DNA of 64,000 bases from Bacteroidales bacterium UBA5349 (lineage in GTDB: Bacteria > Bacteroidota > Bacteroidia > Bacteroidales > Tenuifilaceae). Each line of letters begins with the position of its first letter. Positions within the stretch are counted from its first letter, which is position 1. This document shows, piece by piece, positions 42,710 to 53,137 of this stretch. The stretch spans positions 32,579-96,578 of the forward strand of contig DHQB01000027.1 in the NCBI GenBank assembly GCA_002410065.1, given 5' to 3'. Below the pieces are notes generated by a model. The model did not search any database. It worked only from the letters and a program-made list of their open reading frames with translations, and was not told the origin of the DNA. A program made the translations under genes and the position numbers.

Positions 42710-45700
42710 CTACTCCCCAAAAGTATTTGGTATATGGAATGGAGGTCCAGTTTCGGGAATTTTCCAAACCGTAACAATTTTATCAACCCAAATGCTTGAG
42801 CATCCAGTGGTTGTATTGGTAACTCTAAGGCTAAATTTATACTCCTTGCCAGGTGTAGTGCCCACCCAAACCAAAGGATCGGTAGTATATGGGTTTAGCT
42901 TGGGTGTTGCAACAACGTATGGATTGTAGATTACATCATCGAGCATAAGCTCATATGTGGCATTACTTATTGGGCTAAACTGAAGGGTAACGGGTGCACC
43001 ATCACACACACCTTCGGTTTCAGCAACAGAAAGAATAGCCGTAGGACTTGGATTAATGACTACATCCTGAAAAATAGTTTGCGGGCTACCCGACGGGCCT
43101 TGTGTTAATGTAACACGTCCGGCAGTTTGCGTTGACCATATCACAGTGATTTGATAACCATTATCCGATCCCTGAATTGCGCCACCCGCAACAGTCCAAC
43201 TGTATGAGTGTCCGCCAACAGCCTTGGTTTCATAAACCTCCGTGGAGTTTGCGCACACATCAAAATCCCCTGTAATCACAGGCCAGTCGCGAACATCAAC
43301 CTCATAAGTTGCTATAGTTGAGCAACCTTCGGGTGATGATTCGGTAAGGGTAATGGTAGTTATTCCAGTAGTGATTCCCCATTCAATATTTATGGTGTTG
43401 TTGTTCGTTGGCGTAAAGATTGTACCAAGACCTGAAACTGACCATAAGTATGTATTACCAGGTTTTTGGGCAACCGAGTATGTTGTTGTAGATCCAGTCA
43501 TAACAGAAGTTGGCCCGTTGATGATAGGGTTGGGTGTGGGTAGCAGTGTAAGCGTAACGCCTGTTCCCATTACAATACCCGAAAGATCATTAGTATCGTA
43601 AACTTCGCTTATTGCAACACTGTACTCGCCTGCACCAGCAATGGCATATAGCTCAGCATAGGTAAACTCAATGGTGTGGCTGCCCTCTGTCAAATTGTTG
43701 AAAAAGCGATCGTTTCCACCATTAATCTGCATAATAATTCTTAAAGGAGCATCGCCAGCAACGGTGAAATTTACAGCAAATGTAGAACCATCGTTGCAAC
43801 TACTTACATTACCACTAATAATTTGTACCGATGCGGTTTGTTCAATGGCGAGGGTAAATTCCTCAGTACTGCCAGTAAATACAATTGGAGTTGATGTTTC
43901 AACGGTTTTGTTAGCATCGTTTACTGTTTCACCAACCTTGGTCCAAGGGGGAATGTTTTGAGCCACCCTTAATTTTTCTCTACCAAGTTGGGTTGTTGGA
44001 ATAATTGCACTTGCATCATCCCAGCGTAACCTTACGTTTGCAGCTGCTGTGTTAACGCCCTGTAAAGTCCAATACTCGTTATCGCTCACAAGCCTTAATG
44101 GGGCTGCAAGGTTTGTGCTGTTTGCTGGTGGGGTGTTAAAATACTCACCAGTCCAGTATTGACTACCACTTGATGATGTACCAAAGATGTAAAGGTTGCC
44201 AAAACGCCAATTATTACCAATGGGGAATGCTGCACTTGAGCTGGTATTAACTCTTCGGCGCAAAGGGCCATTAACATAAGCATTGGCGTTTCCGCCCGAT
44301 ATAGCGCCTGTAACTGCATAATCAACAGTAAGCAAATTGGTTGAGGTTGTATTTACAATACCCGACGATAGGGTAAGAACACGATTAACCGTTGCGGCAT
44401 TGTTAAGAGTAAGCGTGCTACCAACCGTTTTGTTTATTTGTAGGTTGTAGAAAGTTTCGGCAGTACCACCAGTGGTAATTGTTTGCTCCTTGCTACCCTG
44501 AAAAATAACAGTCCCAGTTCCAGGGTTAAAACCACCTGAAATCAAATCGATCCAATTACCCTCAAGTTTTATGGGACGATTAAATACTGCACTACTAAGG
44601 GTTCCATTCTCAATTCGTAAATTCCCCAGCACAAGCATATCAATTGCCGGAATTGTACGGGTGTTGTTACCCATAAAGGTTACATTTTGATAGGTTGTAA
44701 TAGTTGCCGGAAGAGTTCCTGCACCAGTATATTCAACTGTACTGCCCTCGGTACTCATAAAACCGTCATACTCGCCACCTGGGAAAATAAAAGAGCCACC
44801 ACTCTGTGATGTAACGCCAATAGTTCCGCCACCCGTAACATGGCCAATGTTGTGCTCAATGGTTGTACCCACATTAAGCCTTGCACCCGTTTCAATATCA
44901 ACCGAACCAGCATAGGCACCGTTTTGGGTATTGGTTATTGTGTGGTTGTTCTGAATGAATACAGGATTTCCCTTAGGAGCAACAGTGGCAAATGGTCCTG
45001 TCGGAGAGTCGAGTCTCCAACTACCTGGGGTATCCCAATTACCATTTACTGCACTATAGTATTTATAAACTGTACCAAAATTATCAACATAACCAGCAGT
45101 GTACTCCCCATCAATAAAACTGGCATTGGTAAATATTATCGCATTATTAGCATAGTCTATTCCCTCAGTTTGGCTTGTCCATGTATAGTCGTAGAAACGA
45201 GTATTTACATAATTCCCTTCTGTTTCTTTAATATCGCTATCAACGTAAGTATAACTATGGCTAACCGTGGGGTTGCTAAATCCTGTTGAGGTAACGTTCC
45301 AGAAACGCTGAAGCTCATCAACTAGAAGGTTAGTGCACGATGGATGTGGTCCGTTAATGGTTTTAACCGTTATAGTTCCTTCGGCACCTCCGGTGCTTGT
45401 AACGTTCATGGTAACAGGGGTGTATTTTAGACCATCGTTGTCAACCCCAATGGGGAAAGTAAACGATCCTCCAGCCGACGAGTATTGCTTGGTAACTCCC
45501 TTATCGGATAATGCTCCGTTGGTTATAATAAAACGGCCGGGACCTGGTGCAAAAGATGATGAACCTATACTTGCAGTTGATGCAAAAGTTAGCTTGTTGC
45601 TCCCAATTGAGAGTGTACCTGGAGCACCAGCAAACGGGAAGTCTAGCCTGCCGTTAATGGTTAAATCACCTTCAAGAATAACACCGTTATTGTAGCGAAT

Positions 45701-48700
45701 TTGTACATTTCCTAAACTACCTGTGTTATCAGTATAAATATGCTGGTTTTTACTGCTATTTTGAAATGAGAGCTTACTGTTATTTTGAGAAGTAAAAACA
45801 AAATTATTTTGCACATAAACATTGTTCATAGCAAATATATTATTGCTATTTTTTTGAACGATACTTCCTCTTATTAAACTTAAATCTCCCCTAGCCCAAA
45901 ACTCCCAGTTTTCTATTGTAAGAACTCCGCCACTTTGTTGGTTAACAACTACGTTTCCAAAAGAGAGACCACCACCAGGTGTGGTAAGGGCATCGTCTTT
46001 ATAAACAGTTTGGTTAATTCCATTAAAGGTGGTGGTATGGGAGTCATTCCCTCTCGAAAAACTTCCAAATCTGTCTCCACTTCTAGAAATTAAGTCTCCA
46101 GCAATCGATAAATCAATGCGATTGGTATAAAATACCGAAGCCTCTGGCCCTTCGATGATAAGACTACCCTTTAGGGTTGCCTCAAAGGTGCGAAGGCGAG
46201 CATTTTTAGGTGTGGTTTTACCATCAACCGTAAGGTTGTATATGGGGCAACCGAGGTAAAGGTTAAAATTATTGGTTGCTGCAACAGTAGCACTAGTACC
46301 AGTAATAATTGTACCGCCCGTAACCGTTGAGGTGGCAGGATCTAGATATAACTCGCCAAAAGTATTGCGGTTTTCGCTTGTGGTAACACCTTGAACCATG
46401 TGCAGGTTTCCGCCCGTGGTTATCAGCCTTCCCTGATTAAGAACCTCTAAAAGCGCACGCTTTATTTGGTCGGCATCGCGATTTTTACCGTATATATAAA
46501 CATCGCCACCGTTTTGGCGGTAGGTTAGGTTACCTGTTGCAATGGTTGTTGAGCGGCGTATTTGTCCGTTTACGTTAAGTGTACCTCCGCTTACCGAAAC
46601 TTCAGGTGCGCCAGCCGTGGCATACTCAATATCGTTGTGGGTATTATTACCTGAAGCCCCAATATTCATGGTACCAGCTCTTACCTCAAGCTTACCAGTA
46701 AGCATTAAATCGGCGGCATTATCGGCAGCGCTACCAACGGTAACCGTTGAACCGTTAACCGATAAGCACCCTGTGGCAGGGATATTAAAGTTACTGTTTG
46801 TGGTAAGGGTTAGGCCTAGGCTTGCTCCGCTAAAGCGGATGGTTCCATTGTTAATAAACAGTGCCTGCCCCAATCCGGTATTCAGGTTAAACACATCGGC
46901 AGTAACATTAACCAATGGGGTTTGTGAGGTGCCCTTATCAACATAAACCTGATTAAGATTTGCGGTAGTACCTGTACCAGCAAAGGTTTGGTTTGCTGTA
47001 CCCTTAAAGTAAATATCGGCGTATTTGCTGCTGCCTGGGTTTAGGTTTAGCGTACCATTATTCTCAACATTCCCATAAAAGGTGAGTTGATGTGGCTGTG
47101 CGGTTGCACCCGTGGTGTTAACCCTAATTGTGGCATTCTCTCCAATGATTGCTGGACCGTTTTGCTCAAGTTTAAACGGTTTGCTATTATCAATGCGTAG
47201 GGTTGCATTCTCGGTAACGTTAAGGCTATCGGCAACGGTTAGGTTTGCTGCAAAACCAGCAGATGTTGCTGCAGTACCACCACCCTTTACGGTAGTTTTA
47301 CCTGTGGTTGTAACATTAATATTAGGTAGGGTAATGGTGCGCCCTGCATTTGGGTTAATCACCAAGTTATGGTAGCGTGATGTACCAATTGTTTTGGTAA
47401 TCTTTACATCGTCAATATATACCTCATCGGTATTTCGATTACCCCACGATTTGTATGCAATGGCAATGTAAACAGTCTCCTCACCAGCATATTGGGAAAG
47501 GTCGATAGTATGTTGTTGCCAACTATTGGTTCCTGCACCCAATTCCTGTAATTCTACAAAAGAGCCGTAAGTATTATTAGTGGTTGATACCCACACACCC
47601 TGATACCTGTACTCTGCCGTATTGTTGTATCTCCAGAATGATAGTTGGTAACTAGCATCATCGGATAGGTTAAGGGGTGGGGAAACTAGTATATCGTCCT
47701 GTTCGCCCCAGTAAGTTCCAAACCAATAACTAACTGGATTTGGAGGAATATGCATTGCCGAGGCATTGCCCAAGTGCGCAAAAGCTGTTGACCTCTCCCA
47801 ATTATTATTGGGATCAAACCAGCCAGTTGCATCATTTGGCCCCGAGCGCCTTACCCATCCAGAAGGAGGGAATACTCCTTCAAACCCCTCATTGAAAATT
47901 TCAATGGTGCGAGTACTACCTTTTGGCATGGTGAAATCTTGTGCTCCTATAGTGTAATACTCTACCGTACCACCACCATTGCCAAGGAAATCGCCAAAGT
48001 CGCCCCCAGGGAACGTTGCAGTTGAGGTATTGGATGAGATACGTAACGTACCGGTTCCCGAAACGGTACTCTCGTGTACCAGTCCAAAAAAGTGACCGGT
48101 GGTTACCCCAATATCTAGCACAGCATTCTCCTCAATAATTAGGCTCCCCACCAGTTTATCATTGGTTGGGATATTAACTTTGTGCCCACTCTGAATAATC
48201 ACTGGGCTGTTTATGCCAGGAAATTCATTAACAATTGGCGTACCCGTAGCATTATAACTCCATGAGTCTAGTACGTCCCAACTGCCCTCGGCAACTCTAC
48301 TGTAGTAGGTAGTAACACTACCAAAGGCCGCAGGCTCGCCAGCGGTAAAATGGCCACGAGGGTCGGATACATCCAAAAACCGAATCTCGTTGGTAAGGTT
48401 TGTAACAAGGTTTGGGTCGTTAAAAAAGGTCCAATTGGCTGGGAAGTAGTAGGCAGGTATGTAAGCGAGTTCATTTCCAACCACATCTGCATCATCAAAG
48501 TAAAAAGTTAAACTAAGGCTACCCGATGGGATACCCAGCATCTCATGTCGCCGAACATTCCAGTAGTGGTTAAGTGAGTTGGGGTTTGTTGACAAAGGGT
48601 GAATACTGTTAACCGGATTAACCGATATTTCTCCCCAAGCAGTTGGATCAACATCAACCTTAACAACGGCAGGGGTGTACTTTCCGTTGGTTCCAACGGG

Positions 48701-51700
48701 ATAGGTAAAAGTTCCAAGGGCATTCCAAAGTTTTACAACACCCAAGTCAGATTGTGCTCCTGTGGTATGCACCATTCGGGTAGTACTAAAATCGGCACGT
48801 CCCGATGCAGTGCCGGTAAGGGCATTGTATATTTTCGAGTATGGGCTTAGCGTAAGCTTGTTGCTGCCAATGTTTAACACAGCGACCGTACCCCCAAGGC
48901 GTAAATTACCGTTAATTTTAAAATCGGCATTGGTGGTGGTTGCCCCTGCTGCCTTGTTTAGCGACAGGTTACCAAACTCACCAAATCCGTTTCCACTAAT
49001 AACCTGTGCAGCAGAACCGTTTAGTATAAGACTGCCGCCTGTTGCACTTTCATGCTTCCCGCTATTTAAAATATTGCTGGCAACATTTATGGTTCTTCCT
49101 CCATCACGTAGGGTGGTTTGGGTATTAATGGTTAGCTCGTTTCTAACATTCAAATTATTAGTAATGATAAGATTAGAACCATTTGTTAGGGTAAGGTTGT
49201 ATAATCCCCCATCATTAATAGTACCCGCATTGGTAAAGGTTTGTATGCCAAAGGCATTAAAAGTTGTTGTGTTGGTTCCCGGTGTGTATGACCCATTAAG
49301 GGTAAAATTGCGTCCAACGGTTACATCCTCGTTTTGCGGGTTAAATGTTGTATTTGCACCAACCGTAAGGTTGTTTAGCACAACTAATGGGCGGCGAGGT
49401 GCGGCAGGAACAGTAACCGTCTCATCTTGTGATTGTTCCGTAATTGTTTCGATTGAAACAGTACTCCCCGAATTACTCAAAAGATTTAGATTGAAAAACG
49501 GAGCATTGCTGTTTACTCGGGCATTAGTGCCATTGGCATAAATATTAACCGTTCCTCCCGTTATTGAAACATTATCTGGATTAGATGAAACTAGCCAACT
49601 TTCATTTCTATTAGTTCCCCCATAATAGCTAGGGCTATTTACGTTAATAATACCACCACTTAACTGTAAGGTATTATCGGGAAAAGGCAAAGCAAAGGCA
49701 GGGTGAGAGGTAGCTAGATTATTGCCTGTAATACTCATTGTACCACCCTTCATTATTAAGGTTCCTCTATGGGCTCCATCAACCGTTCTACTAGATGTTC
49801 GGAAAGCAGTAGTTGTAATAGTTGGTGTTCCCTCTATCTCAACCACGCCGTACTCCCTAAGAATAATACCTTGGCGGCCAAGCGAGGTAAAGGTTGAGTT
49901 ACCCATAACCTTAAGTTTACCATAAACAATTAGGGTTGAATTATCGATTTGTTCGCTAACCCCAACCGAAGCGCCATCGAGTATTAGAGCTGCATCCTGA
50001 TCAATTACAAAAGCATATTGAGAATTTCCATTGGGTGTAGTTAGTAATCTGGGTATCGTTATATTTGAGCCTAATCTTAAAGTACCGGCATAAATATCAA
50101 GCGCTTTTTGGTTGTTTAATAAAGGGGGTTCTGCAGGGAAATTATAGTCAGAGTCATTCCTTCCAAACAGTCTGAAATTTACAGAATTACTTGCATTTAC
50201 ATCCAGCATATAGGTGTCGTCGGTACCCTTATCCACAATAAGTTTGTTTAGCGTGGTAGAGCCATTAACGGTAAATGACTGGTCTTTGGTGGCATTGTTA
50301 AAGTATAGGTCAACGCTGCGTGTAGGATTGTTGGTATAACCCGCAGTTATTCTATCTGTAAATGTTACTGTTCCATAGTTCTCAAAATCACCCTTAATGT
50401 ATAGGATTCTTGAGGTTGTATTTGTTGTACCCATGCCAAAGGTAGTACCCGAACTTATATTAATATCACCCTCAACGGTTATACTTGTGTTGTTACCGCT
50501 ATTAATATTTAGGGTACCTCTTTTTACTAAAAGGTTGCCATTAATTTGGGTCGTACTGCCCATTACAGCTGTGCCTGTGCCATTAATCTCGAGGTTATTG
50601 AAGGTTGTTTCACTTAGGGAAGTGCCAGTTATGGCTCCATAAAGTTCAATGGTACCCCCACCGGCTTGGGTAAAAAGGGTGTAAACTGCCGTGGGCAATG
50701 TTTGCGAACTCGAACGCAATCGGCCTTTACCAATTACCGTTCCAAAATTATTACCTGTTGTAGCACCAACATTAAGCACTCCACCCTCGCGTATATCCAG
50801 CTGGGTAACCGTATTATTACTGTTACTAACAGTAATACTTTTACCATTAAGGATAACCGCCTTATCGAATTGGGTGGGATAATCGTTGTCAGGGTTATTG
50901 AATGTGTTTCCGCTGGGATCGAGGGTCCATGAACGATAGTTGTTCCAATTATAGGCGTCGTTATACGAGTAAAAGGTTTTAACGGCAAAGCACGAGATAT
51001 TAGCTGACCAACCACTACCAATATTAGTATCATCATTGGCCATAAAAATAAAGGTTAGCGCCTCGTTGGTTGAGATAACAGTACCCGGAGACCCGTTGCC
51101 AATATAAGCTACACGAGGTGCAGTAAGGCTATCGCCATCAAGTACAATCAACCTATCGTTAGTCCCTAAATTAAAGCTGGTAAAGTTGAACAACAGCTTA
51201 TCTCCAGGGGTACCAGAACGGTATGTTTGCTTGTAGTACTGGTTGCGTGTGTAATTACTCCCCCCTTGCTTATCGGTAAAAGTACCCGAACAAGCGGTGA
51301 TATCCGCAGCGCTCATATCCATACTGGTAATGGTGGCTTCCCAACCGTTTCGAACTGTATTATTGTTTGACACAAATCTAAACGTAACAAATTCGGAAGT
51401 AGGGATAATAGTGGTATTAGGAGTCCCAAGGTTGCCAGAAAGTGTTTGAATTATAGGTGCTGTTATATCAGGTCCATTAAAAATCTGAAGGTAATTATTT
51501 GCATTTTGGGTTCTAAAAGCTGTAAATGTAATAAGCAGCGGTTGCCCATTTTCAGATTTAAAGGTTACCGTATAATTCTCGCCAGTAGAATAGTTGCCGC
51601 TGGATCCACCGCTATCATAAAAATTAACCGTTGTGGCTGTGGGTATGTCAACGGTTGTTCCATTTAATGCAGCGTTAAGATTATATGACTGGGCAGCCAA

Positions 51701-51775
51701 GAACGAGGAACTAAACAGCAAGACTGCCGAAAATAGCGTTATCCTTATGTTTTTAACGAGTAGAGATAGTATCAT
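42710..51775 (-). CDS. Giant secreted multidomain adhesin-like protein (3021 aa)
   Basis: A very large exported protein. A signal peptide (about 1-28, ending LAAQ) is followed by two CUB-like domains (about 45-150 and 157-265; YLQIFNGPDITAP and LIVLDGDSLTAPR). The bulk is parallel beta-helix-like sequence rich in G, T, N and S. Three large modules can be seen, starting near residues 268, 1155 and 2237. Each opens with YYS, W, an IQxGHxI-type strand and a VGTTxGHxxG motif. A MAM/cleaved-adhesin-like domain lies at about 1285-1462 (NEGFEGVFPPSGW, then EVYIDDVKI). Two PKD-like domains are near 2758-2830 and 2835-2905. The protein ends in TGPPFHIPNTFGE, like the 306-residue protein at 2.4 kb. Surface adhesion or matrix function is likely; export by the type IX system is inferred. 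Confidence 0.9.
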   Translation of the reverse strand: MILSLLVKNIRITLFSAVLLFSSSFLAAQSYNLNAALNGTTVDIPTATTVNFYDSGGSSGNYSTGENYTVTFKSENGQPLLITFTAFRTQNANNYLQIFNGPDITAPIIQTLSGNLGTPNTTIIPTSEFVTFRFVSNNNTVRNGWEATITSMDMSAADITACSGTFTDKQGGSNYTRNQYYKQTYRSGTPGDKLLFNFTSFNLGTNDRLIVLDGDSLTAPRVAYIGNGSPGTVISTNEALTFIFMANDDTNIGSGWSANISCFAVKTFYSYNDAYNWNNYRSWTLDPSGNTFNNPDNDYPTQFDKAVILNGKSITVSNSNNTVTQLDIREGGVLNVGATTGNNFGTVIGKGRLRSSSQTLPTAVYTLFTQAGGGTIELYGAITGTSLSETTFNNLEINGTGTAVMGSTTQINGNLLVKRGTLNINSGNNTSITVEGDINISSGTTFGMGTTNTTSRILYIKGDFENYGTVTFTDRITAGYTNNPTRSVDLYFNNATKDQSFTVNGSTTLNKLIVDKGTDDTYMLDVNASNSVNFRLFGRNDSDYNFPAEPPLLNNQKALDIYAGTLRLGSNITIPRLLTTPNGNSQYAFVIDQDAALILDGASVGVSEQIDNSTLIVYGKLKVMGNSTFTSLGRQGIILREYGVVEIEGTPTITTTAFRTSSRTVDGAHRGTLIMKGGTMSITGNNLATSHPAFALPFPDNTLQLSGGIINVNSPSYYGGTNRNESWLVSSNPDNVSITGGTVNIYANGTNARVNSNAPFFNLNLLSNSGSTVSIETITEQSQDETVTVPAAPRRPLVVLNNLTVGANTTFNPQNEDVTVGRNFTLNGSYTPGTNTTTFNAFGIQTFTNAGTINDGGLYNLTLTNGSNLIITNNLNVRNELTINTQTTLRDGGRTINVASNILNSGKHESATGGSLILNGSAAQVISGNGFGEFGNLSLNKAAGATTTNADFKINGNLRLGGTVAVLNIGSNKLTLSPYSKIYNALTGTASGRADFSTTRMVHTTGAQSDLGVVKLWNALGTFTYPVGTNGKYTPAVVKVDVDPTAWGEISVNPVNSIHPLSTNPNSLNHYWNVRRHEMLGIPSGSLSLTFYFDDADVVGNELAYIPAYYFPANWTFFNDPNLVTNLTNEIRFLDVSDPRGHFTAGEPAAFGSVTTYYSRVAEGSWDVLDSWSYNATGTPIVNEFPGINSPVIIQSGHKVNIPTNDKLVGSLIIEENAVLDIGVTTGHFFGLVHESTVSGTGTLRISSNTSTATFPGGDFGDFLGNGGGTVEYYTIGAQDFTMPKGSTRTIEIFNEGFEGVFPPSGWVRRSGPNDATGWFDPNNNWERSTAFAHLGNASAMHIPPNPVSYWFGTYWGEQDDILVSPPLNLSDDASYQLSFWRYNNTAEYRYQGVWVSTTNNTYGSFVELQELGAGTNSWQQHTIDLSQYAGEETVYIAIAYKSWGNRNTDEVYIDDVKITKTIGTSRYHNLVINPNAGRTITLPNINVTTTGKTTVKGGGTAATSAGFAANLTVADSLNVTENATLRIDNSKPFKLEQNGPAIIGENATIRVNTTGATAQPHQLTFYGNVENNGTLNLNPGSSKYADIYFKGTANQTFAGTGTTANLNQVYVDKGTSQTPLVNVTADVFNLNTGLGQALFINNGTIRFSGASLGLTLTTNSNFNIPATGCLSVNGSTVTVGSAADNAADLMLTGKLEVRAGTMNIGASGNNTHNDIEYATAGAPEVSVSGGTLNVNGQIRRSTTIATGNLTYRQNGGDVYIYGKNRDADQIKRALLEVLNQGRLITTGGNLHMVQGVTTSENRNTFGELYLDPATSTVTGGTIITGTSATVAATNNFNLYLGCPIYNLTVDGKTTPKNARLRTFEATLKGSLIIEGPEASVFYTNRIDLSIAGDLISRSGDRFGSFSRGNDSHTTTFNGINQTVYKDDALTTPGGGLSFGNVVVNQQSGGVLTIENWEFWARGDLSLIRGSIVQKNSNNIFAMNNVYVQNNFVFTSQNNSKLSFQNSSKNQHIYTDNTGSLGNVQIRYNNGVILEGDLTINGRLDFPFAGAPGTLSIGSNKLTFASTASIGSSSFAPGPGRFIITNGALSDKGVTKQYSSAGGSFTFPIGVDNDGLKYTPVTMNVTSTGGAEGTITVKTINGPHPSCTNLLVDELQRFWNVTSTGFSNPTVSHSYTYVDSDIKETEGNYVNTRFYDYTWTSQTEGIDYANNAIIFTNASFIDGEYTAGYVDNFGTVYKYYSAVNGNWDTPGSWRLDSPTGPFATVAPKGNPVFIQNNHTITNTQNGAYAGSVDIETGARLNVGTTIEHNIGHVTGGGTIGVTSQSGGSFIFPGGEYDGFMSTEGSTVEYTGAGTLPATITTYQNVTFMGNNTRTIPAIDMLVLGNLRIENGTLSSAVFNRPIKLEGNWIDLISGGFNPGTGTVIFQGSKEQTITTGGTAETFYNLQINKTVGSTLTLNNAATVNRVLTLSSGIVNTTSTNLLTVDYAVTGAISGGNANAYVNGPLRRRVNTSSSAAFPIGNNWRFGNLYIFGTSSSGSQYWTGEYFNTPPANSTNLAAPLRLVSDNEYWTLQGVNTAAANVRLRWDDASAIIPTTQLGREKLRVAQNIPPWTKVGETVNDANKTVETSTPIVFTGSTEEFTLAIEQTASVQIISGNVSSCNDGSTFAVNFTVAGDAPLRIIMQINGGNDRFFNNLTEGSHTIEFTYAELYAIAGAGEYSVAISEVYDTNDLSGIVMGTGVTLTLLPTPNPIINGPTSVMTGSTTTYSVAQKPGNTYLWSVSGLGTIFTPTNNNTINIEWGITTGITTITLTESSPEGCSTIATYEVDVRDWPVITGDFDVCANSTEVYETKAVGGHSYSWTVAGGAIQGSDNGYQITVIWSTQTAGRVTLTQGPSGSPQTIFQDVVINPSPTAILSVAETEGVCDGAPVTLQFSPISNATYELMLDDVIYNPYVVATPKLNPYTTDPLVWVGTTPGKEYKFSLRVTNTTTGCSSIWVDKIVTVWKIPETGPPFHIPNTFGE

Positions 51776-51908
51776 AGTGGTAATAGTTTCAGATTTGGAA
51801 AAATGGTATTACGTAACCTACAGCTTATTCAAAAAATGCGCCATACTCTGTATTGGGCGCAAAATCAAACAAATACGCCAAAAGCAAAGGTTTTGCAAAA
51901 CTATTCTT

Positions 51909-51922
51909 GCCCGAAAACGGGC
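51909..51922. other. Small GCCCG/CGGGC hairpin upstream of the giant gene
   Basis: GCCCG-AAAA-CGGGC is a perfect palindrome about 135 bp upstream of the giant gene start. It could lie in its leader. The rest of 51776-52040 shows no gene, and I found no exact TAnnTTTG box on the minus strand. Confidence 0.35.
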
Positions 51923-52044
51923 TATAAACCCCGAAAGATAGGTACATTTTCTTTATTTTCGGTCAAGATGCTAGGTTCAATACGGTTTTTTCAACAACTT
52001 GTTTACAAAAGGGTTAGGAGTTTTGGTGAATGGTGGATTTCAGA

Positions 52045-52300
52045 GGATAAACGGTTTAAGTTAAAAACTAAAAGTGAAAAGTTTAAAACTTAGAACTAAC
52101 AGTGAAAAGTTGCGGGTTACGGGTTTTTTCGTCTTCGCATATTTCCGTTACGTCTTTGCGTTTTTTTACGTCATTGCGATACCGTCGTTTTGTGACGGGA
52201 GAAGCAATCTGTTCCACAGTCAAAAATTTTTGGGATGAGAGTAATGTGTATAGACAGATTGCTTCGTTGCAAATAACGCTCCTCGCATTGACGGGATTAA
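52045..52300. repeat. AAACTAAAAGTG units and a family A fold-back element
   Basis: AGTTAAAAACTAAAAGTG units and a GTTGCGGGTTACGGG stretch are followed by a family A copy of about 127 bp: CGTCATTGCGATACC, AAGCAATCTGTTCCACAGTC, then AGATTGCTTCGTTGC and GCATTGACGGG. Its inner arm AAGCAATCTGTTCCACAGTC is shared with the copy at 55.3 kb. Confidence 0.72.
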
Positions 52301-52375
52301 AGACAATGGCAACATAGGTTTTAAGAATAAAAAACAAAGGGTTTTGTAATTTTATGTATGAATGCCATTTTTTAT

Positions 52376-52383
52376 TACTTTTG
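52376..52383 (+). promoter_or_regulatory. Candidate -7 box upstream of mlaE
   Basis: TACTTTTG matches TAnnTTTG and ends 4 bp before the GTG start. If real, the transcript is leaderless, or translation starts at a later codon. Confidence 0.35.
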
Positions 52384-52387
52384 ATGT

Positions 52388-53137
52388 GTGATACTAATAC
52401 GTCTATTCCAAACAATCGGTCAGTATATACTCTTTATGGGTAAAGTGCTGAAGAAGCCTGAGAAATGGTGGATCTTTTACCGCGAAATGGTAAAGGAGAT
52501 AGAGAAGATTGGCCTAAACTCAATTTGGATTGTTGCTATCATATCGGCTTTTATGGGAGCTGTTATTACCATGCAAACGGCATACAATACCGAGAATCCC
52601 TTTTTGCCCGACTACCTTATTGGCGTTGCTGCGCGCGACAGTATTCTGCTGGAGTTCTCATCAACCATTGTTGCCCTAATCCTTGCCGGGAAAGTGGGGA
52701 GCAATATTGCCTCCGAAATAGGAACAATGCGAATAACCGAGCAGATTGATGCACTTGAGATTATGGGCGTTAACTCTGCAAACTACCTTGTACTTCCTAA
52801 GGTGGTTGCATCCATTCTTTTCAACCCTTTCCTTTGCATAATGAGTATTTTTGTTGGTATTGCTGGCGGTTGGGCCGCAGGTGCACTTACTGGCGTAATT
52901 ACTACACAGCAATATCTCGAGGGAATTCTGTACGCTTTTGTTCCCTACTATATTCTGTATGCGGTTATAAAAACCATAGTTTTTGCAATCATCATTACTA
53001 CTATTTCATCGTTTTATGGATATTACGTTAATGGGGGATCGTTGGAGGTGGGTAGTTCCAGCACAAAGGCTGTGGTTTACAGTAGTGTAACAATCCTGCT
53101 TTTCAACCTAATTCTTACTCAGCTATTGTTATCATGA
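52388..53137 (+). CDS. mlaE: MlaE-family lipid transport permease
   Basis: A 249-residue inner-membrane protein starting at GTG, with about five to six membrane segments. The MlaE signature is clear: SIWIVAIISAFMGAVITMQTAY (about 44-65), GRVGSNIASEIGTMR-like sequence (here GKVGSNIASEIGTMRITEQIDALEIMGVN, about 101-129) and YYILYAVIKTIVFAIIITTISSFYGYYVNGG. The start is supported by the amphipathic N-terminal helix typical of the family (GQYILFMGKVLKKPEKW). It forms an operon with the ATPase gene, with 4 bp overlap. Mla transporters move phospholipids between the inner and outer membranes. The substrate-binding MlaD-like protein is not encoded here. Confidence 0.92.
   Translation: MILIRLFQTIGQYILFMGKVLKKPEKWWIFYREMVKEIEKIGLNSIWIVAIISAFMGAVITMQTAYNTENPFLPDYLIGVAARDSILLEFSSTIVALILAGKVGSNIASEIGTMRITEQIDALEIMGVNSANYLVLPKVVASILFNPFLCIMSIFVGIAGGWAAGALTGVITTQQYLEGILYAFVPYYILYAVIKTIVFAIIITTISSFYGYYVNGGSLEVGSSSTKAVVYSSVTILLFNLILTQLLLS

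Noticed and set aside
48762..49541. Plus-strand frame of 259 codons opposite the giant gene
   Set aside because: It is a shadow of the long minus-strand gene. Its sequence is hydrophobic and low in complexity, with no family motif.
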